Of a DNA stretch of 64,000 bases, positions 51,001 to 60,737 are shown piece after piece. The notes below the pieces were generated by a model. That model ran no database searches and was not told the origin of the DNA. It worked only from the letters and a program-made list of their open reading frames with translations. Both the position numbers and the translations under genes were made by a program. The DNA comes from Rhea pennata (lineage: Eukaryota > Chordata > Aves > Rheiformes > Rheidae), in NCBI RefSeq assembly GCF_028389875.1, contig NC_084677.1:9528017-9592016 (forward strand), written 5' to 3'. Numbering within the stretch: position 1 is the first letter of the stretch; every line of letters starts with the position of its first letter.

Positions 51001-54000
51001 GAAATTCATGGAAAAGCAGGCTTATTTCTGGAAGGGCAGATTCATCCTGAATTGGAGGGTGTGGAGATTGTCATTGGTGAAAAGGGGTCAACTTCTCCAC
51101 TGATCACAGTTTTCACTGATGACAAGGGTGCTTACAGGTAATTAGCAGATTTGTTGTGCTCTTTTGGGTTCTTTACACTTGTGTTGTGACTTGACAACAC
51201 CTGTGAGATACCCAAATGTTTTTTGGCAGATACTTACTTCTTCTGAAATAAATTATTCTTTCCTTTATTTGAAGTGTCGGGCCACTCCACAGTGACTTGG
51301 AATATACTGTTACTGCTCAGAAAGAAGGGTTTGTTTTGACTGCGGTAGAAGGAACAGTTGGGGACTTCAAAGCTTTTGCCCTTGCTGGTGTAACATTTGA
51401 GGTAATATTCTAATGCTTTGGGTGCTGAATGAATAGTGTGCACTCGAGAGCCTGAAAGGCAAAAAAGTTATCCCACTTCTCCTAGCCAACCGCAAATGGG
51501 TGTGAGATGTGGGGATCTGATCATTTTGTTTAGGGGAATCAAATCTCAGTGAATGAGTATAGCAGTAGACCATGACTTGCCATAAAGGAGTTATCTTGCT
51601 TGTTTTATAGTGCGAATGTTAGAACCTTCAATCCGAAAGACTGTCTTTCTTTGCTTTTTGCAGAGTTGGACTATCTTCTGCTACTCTTATCCCTCAGAGA
51701 GGTTTTCTTCATGTACAGGCTGATCCAGCTGGTACCTGGTTCTAGTCTATGGGATTCTTCACTCTGGCTCCCACGTTTCCTTTGAGAGCGTGGGGATGGC
51801 TGTTCTAGTGGCAGATGCTCTGTGTACCTTTGCTGCCCAGATGTTGGGAGCACAAGCTTCGGTAGCCCTGTGGTGTGACAGGAAGGGATATGCTGCAGAT
51901 GTGGTTGTTATTCTTCAGCTCATAGCTGAGGGCTCAGAGCCAACAATGTATGCAGTCCGCAAGGGGATTCTATATTGAGTTCTTCTTTGTAAAGCAACCA
52001 TAGCTAGTACTTACAACTACTGCTTGTTCAAAAAATAGATCAGATCTGACGATGACCAAGCTCTTGCTGGAGTTCTCCTGTCTCTCAGTGGCGGGGTGTT
52101 CCGGTCCAACCTCCTTACACAGGATAACGGCATGCTGACTTTCTCCAATCTGGTAAAGTTGAAACTAATTCTTCTGAATGTGGCAATGCTACAATTACTT
52201 TACCCTCCAAAATTGGGATGTTATCAATGCTTCTCATTTGTTTTTCCCTATGGGATTGTAACACACAATGAGAGTTGTAGCTTCCGTAGAGGGGCCAGTT
52301 GTTAGTTTGCCTGACAGCACTTAAAATTTTAGGAAGTGAAAAATGTGAAATCTAACGTGGAAAGAGAATTCTCCTCAAAGAAAGCATATGATCTTGATTT
52401 TGATTACCAATGTGCAGTCTGCAAACATGAAACAAGCCAATTTGTTAGTGATCATTTAAGAAACTCAATTTGTTAGTGATCATTTAAGAAACTTTAGAAA
52501 AAAGAAATCTAATTAGATTATTGATCTGTACATGTGTGTAGACATGCCAGAATTAAGTTTGCAGATGCATACATCTTTCTCTCCCGGTTACTTTCCTGTC
52601 CTTGAGCCCTTCTACTAAAGTATTAGGGCAACAGTTCCCCTTTTCAGACTTTGTTTCCTGGAAGAGCAAATTGGTTTATTGTCCAATGTGTTCTCTGTTT
52701 TAAAGTGTTCATATTTTCCAACCAATTTAACTTATGCTTGGGGAAGAGAAATTCAGCTCTTCAGGGAGCTCTTGCACAAATGTAATTGTCTGGAGTTGGT
52801 GAATCTTTGTGTCACTGTTAGTAAACAAATTGCTTGATACCTCTCTGCAGAGCCCAGGGCAGTATTATTTTAAACCCATGATGAAAGAGTTTCGCTTTGA
52901 ACCATCATCACAAATGATTGAAGTTCAGGAAGGACAGAATCTTAAAATTCGAATAACTGGTTACAGAACAGCTTACAGGTCAGTAGAGCTGAAATGCTGT
53001 GCGAAATGATACATAGTGTGTCTGGATGCAAACATGCATTGTGCAAAATGCACAGTTTCAGTTATGCAAACTGTGTGTTTTATCCTGATGCACCATTGTG
53101 CTGGAGGTTTGGGGTTTTATTCTGTGTCTAAGTATGTTATTTTAGCCTATTCACATAGATAGGAGTTTATTGCTGAGCCCAGATGTCAGGATGTTTGCTG
53201 TGAATACTGTTAGCAGCACTGGAGGTGACTGGTGCTCTATGTAGTCAGAGAGGGGAGTTCTGTGTGTTGGTTGGCAGACCACATCAGATATCTCACTTCA
53301 AGGTTCTCCCTTTTCTTGCCCTCAGAGCTGTATGCCGTTGTCCAGCCTTGGAGGAGAGGGACTCAGATTCCTAAAACTGTGCTCTGACTTGCAGCTAATT
53401 TAAATGCTTTAAACAACTTTACATATATATTATGTATTCCTGTTTTCTTCTCCATGGTATGCTAAATATACTAAGTACTTTTCCCATCAGTTATAACAAT
53501 AAAATGTCTTTAAAATATGCATTAAAACAGAATCTGCAGATCTGTAGCAATTTGTTCTCTTTTTACCTCTAGTTGTTACGGCACAGTTTCCTCTTTAAAT
53601 GGAGAGCCTGAGCAAGGAGTCTCAGTAGAAGCTGTGGGGCAGAAAGAGTGTAGCATCTATGGAGAAGACACAATAACTGATGAAGAGGGCAAGTTCAGGC
53701 TACGTGGCCTTCTGGTAAGGATTATAATACTCTTTATTATTTGCTTTTATGTTAGTGTGATCATGGAGCAATAAAATGTATTTTATTAATTAGCTACAGA
53801 TTTCTGTTTTCCTGTCAAGTTGTTTGCTCAGATTCCCTTGAGCCTCTCTGTGGTAGGAAACATTTTCATGTAGTGATAATTTATTTTAGTAAAGGGGAAA
53901 AATGTGTTCGGGTAAGTCTGTGGAACTTTCTGCCAGCATACTTTGGTGGCCTTTAAGCAAACACGGACAGTTCCCATGATGTGTCCTCAGTTGCTGCACT

Positions 54001-57000
54001 GAGCCTGTCTAACAGGTAGGCAAGTAAAAGCGTAGCTATTGCAGCAGGGAGTTTTGTTGGGCAAAAGAGTTTGGGGAAGCATTTACTTTCTTCTGTGAAG
54101 ATACTACAGCAGGGTGTGTTAGTGGGGCACCATTGCGTGTATGGTTGTACAACATACGTCTGAAGCAAGCCATTCAACAGGAAACCCAGAAGCTGAATTT
54201 CTGGGACCACTACATGTGGAGTAAGCAGTTATGGTGAAATAGAAAGGAGCATTTAATCTGGTTTTAATTTTTTAATGTGTTTTCTTTCCAACTAAAACGT
54301 TCCTTAGATGACTACTTTTAATCACGTAATGTAACAAACTAGTGAAAGTTCTGTGATAGCCTTTCTGTAATTGCTGGAAGTAAACACTCTTAATCATTCA
54401 CATAAATTTTCTATTCAGCATAAGGAAAATTTTACTTGGGTAAGTTTGGATATATTTAGGCGCTGGAATATTAGAAAATTGTCTGACTATCTTAATTTGT
54501 CTAATGATAAAGCATGTATTAATCAGTGATGGGTTTTATCATCTGAATGTTGCTTTTAGCCTGGTTGTGTGTATCATGTCCAACTCAAAGCTGAAGGCAA
54601 TGATCATATTGAAAGAGCTTTACCGCAGCATCGGGCAATTGAGGTAATTGTTTGTTTTTTCAGATCACTTAATGTGAAATGTTATGTCTTGAATCTGCCT
54701 AAACATTGTGTGTATTCTGTCAGCAGCAAAGTAGCTGAATGCATTCTGTTTAGACAAATGGTTTTCAGGAAGCTAGCTCTCTAAATGCAGGTCCCCTATT
54801 GTGTATCAGCACCATAGCTTAAAATTAAAATAAAATCAAGCCCGAAGAGGAAACAAGTGTAAAGAACTTTCACAGCCAGAAAGACCATGCATCAAATAAA
54901 AGAGAACAAATATATAGGATACCTTTCAGCATTCCCTTATGATATGGAACAAAGTGCTATCTACTTGAAGGTGTCAAAATTTGTCATATGATCTTATCTT
55001 ATGTTTAATTATTGATTGATAGATATATTTTACTATGCTCTGTCTGGTCCAAATCCTGCAGTCTTGTGGTAGATAAAATTGCCATTCAGACTTGTGAATC
55101 TTTATAAAATGCAATAATTTTTGAATTTAAAACTGAGCAAATCCTTTAAAATATTCCTCCATCCTTACAGATTTGTGTTAGCTGCCCCTCACTTGTCTCT
55201 TGAGATTCAGCAAAGGTTAATTAACCTTCATTTGTTGTCCAGAACTTTTCAGTGGGAGATAGTTCAAATTTGAACAGGCATCTGACCAGAACGCACTCCT
55301 TCGCAAGAAAACAGCAGGGCAGAATTTTTTTGAGTTCTTAGATTCCTCCTGCTAAGCGTGCTTGCTTTTTGGGAAAGGGAAGAAGAATGACCTCTCAGGT
55401 TACAGAAAATCAAATGAAGCTTACATAATGCAAGTGATAGGTGTCTACAGTGGTTTGTACTAGTTATATCCTACCTAGCCTACCATTTCTGCAAGAGAGA
55501 AATACATTTAAAAGGTACTTGCTGGAAAAAATGAACAACCCTAGTGGTGCCAGTCTGTTCCTATGGTACCTGGCCCAGCTGTAAGCTCTCTAGTAGTGTA
55601 GTTACTGTAAGTGTCTTTCCTTATTCTGATCAGAATTCAGGTTTAGAAATACATATGTCTTATATTTTAAACAACTTTGAAGCATATGAAGTTGTGTTTT
55701 TTTGCAGTAGGTTATATTATGGTATGTGCATATTCCTTATTAATCAGCTCTATAGACATCCTAGCATAGTAATATGCATTTTTCAGCACAGAAGCAAAAC
55801 ACTGGGACTGACATTCAGACTTCAGGCAGTTCTGTGTATGTAACTCAGCCCTTTACTCCCAAAATAATGCATGCTTTTGATACTTCTTCCATTTTTAGTT
55901 TGAATAAATTAATGCCATCAGGCTTGTGCTGATAATGCACAAGTCTAATTGCAAGTTCTATGCTCTAGAGGAAAAGTAATTGCAATTGGAAAGACTTCAA
56001 GCTTCCATGTGGTTTTTATAGAACAAAATTCACTTTTTGTTTAAAATTATGAGCAGTATTTATATTCTGTTAACTCTTACTCTGTGTATAAAAAAAATAA
56101 TTGTGTTGTGTGTTGCAGGTGGGGAATAGTGATATTGACGATGTTAATATTATAGCGTTCCGGCAAATTAATCAATTTGATTTAAGTGGGAATGTGATTA
56201 CATCTTCAGAATATCTCTCCACGTTATGTGTAAGTTCAGCCCTTTGATCTTTGTCAAGCATGGGGTATTTTGTGGGGTCACTGGAAAATTTCAGTAGCCA
56301 GAGCACATACTGAATTCAAATTATGGCTAATTGTTTAATGAAGGTGAATTTGAATTACAAGCAGAGTTAAAATTCTAGTGTTGCTGACTCTGTTTTCTGG
56401 GTCTTCCCTCTTGAGAGATGCACTCGTTATAAGGAAAGAAAGACACCAGAGGTGAAACAAGTTGTTTGCATCACAGAACTGCATTTATCTGTGAAATAAC
56501 TGGGATTTTTGACATATATGTCTGTTACCAAGAAAATAGTGTGTGAATACAAACATACCATAGGACACATCAATGTAAGAGTACATTTGTGTAAGAGTGT
56601 ATGAAACAAGTAGTATAGCTTAAATTTTCAAAACTTAGAAAACTGCATTGTGGTCTGAAAAAGTTTGCAAAGCCCTTGTGATCTTTTCAGCTTAGCGTAC
56701 AAATGCTGAGGATATCTGTAAAAGGTGCTAATATGGTAGGAGCTGTAGTATCATTTCTCAAATTTAAAAGTTTCTTCCTTTGAAATGTTACTACAAATAT
56801 AAATGCCTAGATTTCTTTCTGACTAGTCTGTTACGTGTCTTACTTGCCAAGGTTTCATTGGCAAGATACTGGGCTTTGGGGCATTCAAAGCATCCGATGC
56901 TCAGAGCACGTATGAAGAGATAACGTATCACTTCAGTGAAGAGCACCTGAGCATGCTTCCCATCTTTCTAGGAATTCAGACCCTTATGTTCATATACATA

Positions 57001-60000
57001 TACATTCAGCCTAAACATATAAGAGTTTGATATCAAAGTTTATTGATGTGGAAGTTATTCAAGTCTGTACCTGTTCCACATTAGACTGGGTCTCGTACTG
57101 TGTGTAGTGCTTACGTGCTGGTGAAGTGCTGTGAAGTGCGCGTGATTGGAGGCATTGTTTTCACTGCAGAGGTTTCTGTCCTGAAAAGGTGTGCTCAGAT
57201 TTGATACAGGCACAAGTGAGAGGTTTTGAGAGCTCAACGTGGCCTCTTCTGGGTGCATGAACTTGATGAAACAGGTGGAGATGCTCTGGTGAGCTGTGGT
57301 TGGAGCTGTGATCATGCAGTACTGGTTAGAACTGATGAGAATTTGGTTGGCCTGTGACTTGCAAGAATAACCAAGTCTCGACAAATATCTGATCCAGAAC
57401 TTTATAAACGATAGTGTGGGTGGTAGGAGACTTAAGTCAGCTGCTTCACAGCAGTCCACAAAATCCAACACTTTGCTCAGTCTGTCTCCTCTGGAGGAGG
57501 CACAGTGGCTGACAGATGTTAGGTGCATACATGCCTTTTGGGGGAAGGAAGGGCTGGTACCCCTACTGGTCTTACTTTGGTATGCTGCAATCCTCTTAAT
57601 TAAGCTGGTTTCTGAGCAAACTGTGCTCAGGATTTAGGCCTACTCTGCAGCTTGAGAGTCTAGTTTGGTAATTAAGTGCAAAGAAACTGAAACAAAGCAA
57701 AATGAGCCTATCAGAGAAACGGAAACAAACCCCATCTGCAAATTCCTACGAAATTGTTGGAATTATTTAAAAGAATTGCTGAATAAAAATTAGTAAATTA
57801 TTGATGCACAATACTGACTATTTTTGCTATGTTTAGATATGGGAAAATGCTGGACGTCACTTGTACCTAAACTATTTGAAGTTCAGTTAAAAGCCTGTTT
57901 ATGTGATTTCATATTCCGGGTTAGAACAGTTTCAGGTGTTCTTTTAATTGGCTTTAGCATCTTTCTGTTTATAAGCTGCGTAATAAATTTTGAAGTGCTT
58001 TTTATCCCTTAAGGTATCGAGTGTCTAAAATAGTTATTGTTACATACACAAATGCCTAGTTTTATGCTTTCTTCTTTCCCTCACAGGTGAAGCTTTACAA
58101 AAGTGAAAATCTTGACAACCCAATTCATACAGTTAACCTAGGCCAATCCCTCTTTTTCCATTTCCCACCACTGCTCCGCGATGGAGAGGTAAGGATATTG
58201 CTGAATGATTAGCTTAGATTTTTTTTTTTTTTTTTTTTTTTCCTGAAGAGGCTGATTTGTTCTCTCTGGTCTGCCTGTAGTATACTCATGCTGAAGTGAG
58301 CAGTGTCTCAGAAGATTTGAAGCCTCTTAAATTGACTTTTGTCTTTAAATCTAGTTTTGTCTCAAAAACTGTTACCATCACTATAGACTGAGTTTGTTTT
58401 TAACCCACAGAATTATGTAGTGCTTCTGGATTCTACATTGTCCAAATCACAGTATGATTATACTCTACCTCAAGTTTCGTTCACTGCCGTTGGATACCAT
58501 AAACACATTACGTTGATCTTTAGTCCCTCTGTAAGTACAAAATATTTTAACATTAATTTCAGGTGTTCACCTTGAGAACAGTGTCTGGATATTGTAACCT
58601 GCATATATTTTGTGGTTTTGGTCATAATTTCTATTTATGGAGATATGAAGAGCTTTATGGGAGGCATTGAAGTGGTAGTGAATTTGGTTTTGGCCATATT
58701 TAAGACTTCGAACAGCAATGTAATAATCTGGTATGTTGTGGGAGGCAAGTAGGGATTTAAGGAACCAGATACAGCTATGACTATAGCTGAAAGAAGTACA
58801 ATAACTGGGGCCTGAGGGAGAAAGATAGGATTGTTGCAGGAATTTTTTTAAGGACATTTTCATATAGGAAAGAAATGTCACCAGGCCAAAAATTCTTTTT
58901 TGTTATAGGAGCCAAGATAGAAGAGTAAAGCAGAGGGATTCTCAAACTAATGTGAGGAGAAAACTTCTCGCTTGAGAGAGGGAGTGTCTTTTTGCACTTC
59001 CAAACTGAACAGTGCAATCAGTTTATTCTCGTAATACATAAATGATTTATTTCTTTTCTACATCGTTGCATGTTCAGATGCCAGTGAAACATGAGGGAAA
59101 CATGAAATGGCAGTTATAAATGACGGATGCAGATATGCCTGAGTGATTTTATGAAGGTGTGGTTGCTGCTGTGTTAGCACTGGGATCAGAGAGATTCAAG
59201 CAATGTGACAAGTAAATCAGATCACACCAGGCTGACTGCAAAGTGGTGACTGACCATTACTGAATTCGCTTTAAAAAAACAAACCAAAAAAACCCCCAAA
59301 CCCAAGCACCCTAGGAAAAAGTAGCAGATGTATGAATCTGATTAGTGGGACTGATTTGAAAGTGAAGGTAGCTTAAATTTTAGAGTGGTGCTTGGAAAGA
59401 AGTCAGATAGGAAGGGCTGAACATGCCATACAAACCTATTGTTAAAGTTGCTTAAAGCTGGGAGTTTTCATGATTGAAACAAGCCATTTAAAGTCCATGG
59501 TCCTCACTGTTTTCAGAGAAAGCTGCCAGAACAAGATGTTGCCCAAGGTTCTTATATTGCATTGCCACTGACGCTGCTTCTGTTGTTGGCTGGCTACAAC
59601 CATGATAAGGTAGGTCATGTTTGTTTTTTTGTCCTTATCCAAATATTGTTTTCCTATCAGTGAATATATTTTACTGTGTAAAATGAGAGTTTGTTGAGAT
59701 GTGTATCTAGGCAGAAATGTCACATTGTGTGACACATTTCAACCAAAGAAAAAATGTAGCCAAGTTTCTGGACAATTACCTTCCTTTTAAAAATGCTAGT
59801 GTGAAGCTGAGTTTCTGTGCTGTTTCTGAATTTTGTTATCTCCTTTCACGGCTATGGAAAAGACAGTACAACAGCATTCAAATTCAGATAGCCATACACT
59901 GTGATAATATGAACTAAAAAATTACTGGCATCAGGAATAGCAGACTGGAAAAAAAAGAAACCTATGTAAGCCATCAACCTGGTCTCTTTAGCTCTACGCC

Positions 60001-60737
60001 CACCCTGATGTGAAATACTCAAGAGGAATATATGAAGAGCTACCAGATTATCCCTTCTTTGTTAACAAGCCTTGCTCTTCTAGTTTCCGGTGATATGATT
60101 GTATTTCAGTTTTGCTGTTAAGAGAAAATAAACTTGTCTGTGCAATTTGATTTACTCCCTTAAACATGGATAAATAACATACACCATGAGATTCTCTAGG
60201 ATTTTCTATGTGGCACTGATAACTCTCTGCCTCCCCTGAAAATAGTGGTCATCTTCCAGTCTCAGTACTCAAAATCTTGTTCTCACATAGATTACTGCAG
60301 GAAAAAGTGACAACCGTTTTAATTTTTGATGATCAGAAATTTTCAGAAGGTTGGGATTTGGCTCCCCAAGAATTAGCTGCTGTTTTCTAACATGTTTTTA
60401 GGTGTGCTGTTTATGCAATAGATTCCATTTCACAGAATCATAGAACAGTTGAAGTTGGAAGGGATCTCTGGAGATCATGTAGTCTAACCCCTCAGGTCAA
60501 GCAGGGTTATTTGGAGACATATGAGTCTAAAAAACATTATCACTGAGACCTTGTATGCCTTTGTAATCACATACTGCTTCTTCCCTCCCCCCCTTTTTTG
60601 GCCAGCTTATTCCCTTACTGCTGCAGCTGACGACTCGACTGCAAGGAGTACGTGCACTTGGACAGGCAGGTTCTGACACAGGAGGCCCTGAGGACGCAAA
60701 GAGACAAACAAAAAAACAGAAGACAAGACGGACATGA
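32905..60737 (+). CDS. NOMO1: NOMO1 (nodal modulator, ER BOS-complex subunit), complete, 31 coding exons
   Basis: Thirty-one exons with GT-AG junctions join to 3636 nt, 1211 residues plus stop (human NOMO1 about 1222). A signal peptide at 1-22 is cut before SEDIVVGCGGFVKSD, which is conserved with human. The body, about 23-1148, is the ER lumenal chain of Ig-like and transthyretin-like beta domains. A single helix at about 1150-1176 and a basic tail ending KKQKTRRT follow. NOMO forms the BOS complex with NCLN and TMEM147, acts at the ER translocon during multi-pass protein insertion, and was first described as an antagonist of Nodal signalling. Differences from human, from memory: a shorter signal peptide and a shorter acidic segment near 710-720. 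Intact and single in this window. NOMO2 and NOMO3 are primate duplicates, so NOMO1 is the natural name. Confidence 0.96.
33347..33436 (+). CDS. NOMO1: NOMO1 exon 2
   Basis: Codons 47-76. IKLYTKHGTLKYQTDCAPNN, as in human. Phase 0. Confidence 0.96.
34330..34349. repeat. T20 homopolymer in NOMO1 intron 2
   Basis: Twenty T, about 80 bases upstream of the exon 3 acceptor. Confidence 0.9.
34430..34475 (+). CDS. NOMO1: NOMO1 exon 3
   Basis: Codons 77-92, 46 nt. GDFILKIEPPLGWSF; ends one base into the glutamate codon. Confidence 0.95.
34626..34636. repeat. G11 run in NOMO1 intron 3
   Basis: Eleven G in an otherwise AT-rich intron; an error-prone site for sequencing. Confidence 0.9.
34907..35007 (+). 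CDS. NOMO1: NOMO1 exon 4
   Basis: Codons 92-125. DICTKGGDINFVFTGFSVNG, identical to human as recalled. Confidence 0.96.
35111..35217 (+). CDS. NOMO1: NOMO1 exon 5
   Basis: Codons 126-161. VLSKGQALGPAGIQVVLRN; ends AA before GTGAGT, completed by G of exon 6. Confidence 0.95.
35413..35485 (+). CDS. NOMO1: NOMO1 exon 6
   Basis: Codons 161-185. FSFFKVLPGEYEIFASHPTW. Confidence 0.95.
36023..36175 (+). CDS. NOMO1: NOMO1 exon 7
   Basis: Codons 186-236. SPLIVAGYNVSGSVRSDGEP, with an N-x-S sequon at NVS in a lumenal domain. Confidence 0.95.
37330..37467 (+). CDS. NOMO1: NOMO1 exon 8
   Basis: Codons 237-282. GCNISPVDGFQS (N-x-S sequon) and LPSGKYTV at the end of a beta domain. Confidence 0.95.
39025..39114 (+). 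CDS. NOMO1: NOMO1 exon 9
   Basis: Codons 283-312. IPFYRGERITFDVAPSRLDF. Confidence 0.95.
39730..39835 (+). CDS. NOMO1: NOMO1 exon 10
   Basis: Codons 313-348. PVFHVMGFSVTGRVLNGPEG. Confidence 0.95.
40312..40462 (+). CDS. NOMO1: NOMO1 exon 11
   Basis: Codons 348-398. KTKADGSFRLENITTGTYTI (sequon NIT) through to ADIIATG. Confidence 0.95.
41746..41923 (+). CDS. NOMO1: NOMO1 exon 12
   Basis: Codons 398-457. An internal AAGGTAACT at 41814-41822 looks like a donor, but reading through keeps homology (QDKDK...FCFKAKSGTY), so the exon runs on to 41923. Confidence 0.94.
42663..42804 (+). CDS. NOMO1: NOMO1 exon 13
   Basis: Codons 458-505. VIVPEVETRAGLALKPKMFP and QFLASVSGKISCL. Confidence 0.95.
43703..43834 (+). 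CDS. NOMO1: NOMO1 exon 14
   Basis: Codons 505-549. ACGDLVVTLQSVSRQGEKRS and FTFENVLPGKYK. Confidence 0.95.
44654..44790 (+). CDS. NOMO1: NOMO1 exon 15
   Basis: Codons 549-594. SIVHEDWCWKNKSLELEVME (sequon NKS) and FRQTGYMLRCSLSHAITL. Confidence 0.95.
45066..45153 (+). CDS. NOMO1: NOMO1 exon 16
   Basis: Codons 595-624. EFYQDGNGPENVGIYNLSKG (sequon NLS) and RFCLSKP. Confidence 0.95.
45717..45780 (+). CDS. NOMO1: NOMO1 exon 17
   Basis: Codons 624-645, 64 nt. VYEVTPRSCHRFEHEYYTYD. Confidence 0.95.
46843..46938 (+). CDS. NOMO1: NOMO1 exon 18
   Basis: Codons 645-677. SSPSILTLTAIRHHVLGTIS and MDVTVTIK. Confidence 0.95.
46939..49406 (+). other. NOMO1: NOMO1 intron 18
   Basis: At 2.5 kb the second largest intron of this gene. 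AT-rich; no repeat family, RNA gene or conserved open frame recognised. Confidence 0.7.
49407..49616 (+). CDS. NOMO1: NOMO1 exon 19
   Basis: Codons 677-747. The longest exon (210 nt). Contains a charged helical stretch, QELRREQQLAEIEARRQERE, likely a coiled coil, followed by KPPVQEMVEELQGPF. The acidic part after it is shorter than in human. Confidence 0.95.
49923..50005 (+). CDS. NOMO1: NOMO1 exon 20
   Basis: Codons 747-775. SGEKITVTPSSKELLFYPPY. Confidence 0.95.
50978..51137 (+). CDS. NOMO1: NOMO1 exon 21
   Basis: Codons 775-828. ESCPGKLIEIHGKAGLFLEG. The acceptor is AAG in place of the usual CAG/TAG, but frame and homology fix it. Confidence 0.93.
51275..51401 (+). CDS. NOMO1: NOMO1 exon 22
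   Basis: Codons 828-870. VGPLHSDLEYTVTAQKEGFV and GDFKAFALAGVTFE. Also an AAG acceptor. Confidence 0.95.
52039..52152 (+). CDS. NOMO1: NOMO1 exon 23
   Basis: Codons 871-908. IRSDDDQALAGVLLSLSGGV and FRSNLLTQDNGMLTFSNL. The acceptor TAG follows an A-run, so its pyrimidine tract is weak. Confidence 0.94.
52438..52493. repeat. Perfect 28-bp tandem duplication in NOMO1 intron 23
   Basis: Two exact head-to-tail copies (52438-52465 and 52466-52493) of a unit beginning CAATTTGTTAGTGATC and ending TTAAGAAACT. Confidence 0.95.
52851..52978 (+). CDS. NOMO1: NOMO1 exon 24
   Basis: Codons 909-951. SPGQYYFKPMMKEFRFEPSS and EVQEGQNLKIRITGYRTAY. Confidence 0.96.
53573..53714 (+). CDS. NOMO1: NOMO1 exon 25
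   Basis: Codons 951-998. CYGTVSSLNGEPEQGVSVEA and DEEGKFRLRGLL. Confidence 0.96.
54560..54643 (+). CDS. NOMO1: NOMO1 exon 26
   Basis: Codons 999-1026. PGCVYHVQLKAEGNDHIERA. Confidence 0.96.
54644..56118 (+). other. NOMO1: NOMO1 intron 26
   Basis: 1.5 kb, AT-rich. No repeat family, RNA gene or extra exon recognised. Confidence 0.7.
56119..56229 (+). CDS. NOMO1: NOMO1 exon 27
   Basis: Codons 1027-1063. VGNSDIDDVNIIAFRQINQF and DLSGNVITSSEYLSTLC. The last codon is TGT where I recall TGG (W) in human. Confidence 0.94.
58087..58188 (+). CDS. NOMO1: NOMO1 exon 28
   Basis: Codons 1064-1097. VKLYKSENLDNPIHTVNLGQ and FFHFPPLLRDGE. Confidence 0.96.
58219..58241. repeat. T23 homopolymer in NOMO1 intron 28
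   Basis: Twenty-three T, 31 bases past the exon 28 donor. Confidence 0.9.
58411..58530 (+). CDS. NOMO1: NOMO1 exon 29
   Basis: Codons 1098-1137. NYVVLLDSTLSKSQYDYTLP and GYHKHITLIFSPS. Confidence 0.96.
59517..59609 (+). CDS. NOMO1: NOMO1 exon 30 (transmembrane start)
   Basis: Codons 1138-1168. RKLPEQDVAQGSYIALPLTL, then LLLLAGYNHDK; the hydrophobic segment continues into exon 31. Phase 0 at the donor GTAGGT. Confidence 0.96.
59992..60093 (+). CDS. NOMO1: Candidate alternative last exon of NOMO1
   Basis: After TCTCTTTAG the sequence is open for 33 codons and stops at TGA 60091-60093. Its frame matches the phase-0 donor of exon 30. The peptide starts LYAHPDVKYSRGIYEELPDY and ends PCSSSFR; it is polar, with no helix. 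AATAAA follows at 60127-60132. If used, it would replace codons 1169-1211 and shorten the membrane segment. I do not recognise it from any NOMO isoform, and a frame of this length can be open by chance. Confidence 0.4.
   Translation, partial: LYAHPDVKYSRGIYEELPDYPFFVNKPCSSSFR
60127..60132 (+). other. NOMO1: AATAAA poly(A) signal in NOMO1 intron 30
   Basis: Sits 34 bases past the stop of the candidate alternative last exon and is followed by a GT-containing stretch (CTTGTCTGTG). Confidence 0.45.
60432..60510 (-). mobile_element. CR1 LINE fragment, 3' end only
   Basis: ACAGAATCATAGAACAG, then GAAGTTGGAAGGGATCTCTGG and a diverged remainder. Same orientation as the copy at 5311, antisense to NOMO1. 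It lies in intron 30 about 95 bases before exon 31. More diverged than the other copy. Confidence 0.88.
60606..60737 (+). CDS. NOMO1: NOMO1 exon 31 (stop codon)
   Basis: Codons 1169-1211 and TGA. LIPLLLQLTTRLQGVRALGQ finishes the membrane segment, then the basic tail KRQTKKQKTRRT on the cytosolic side. The acceptor follows a C-run and T-run (CCCCCCCTTTTTTTGGCCAG). Confidence 0.96.
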   Translation, partial: LIPLLLQLTTRLQGVRALGQAGSDTGGPEDAKRQTKKQKTRRT

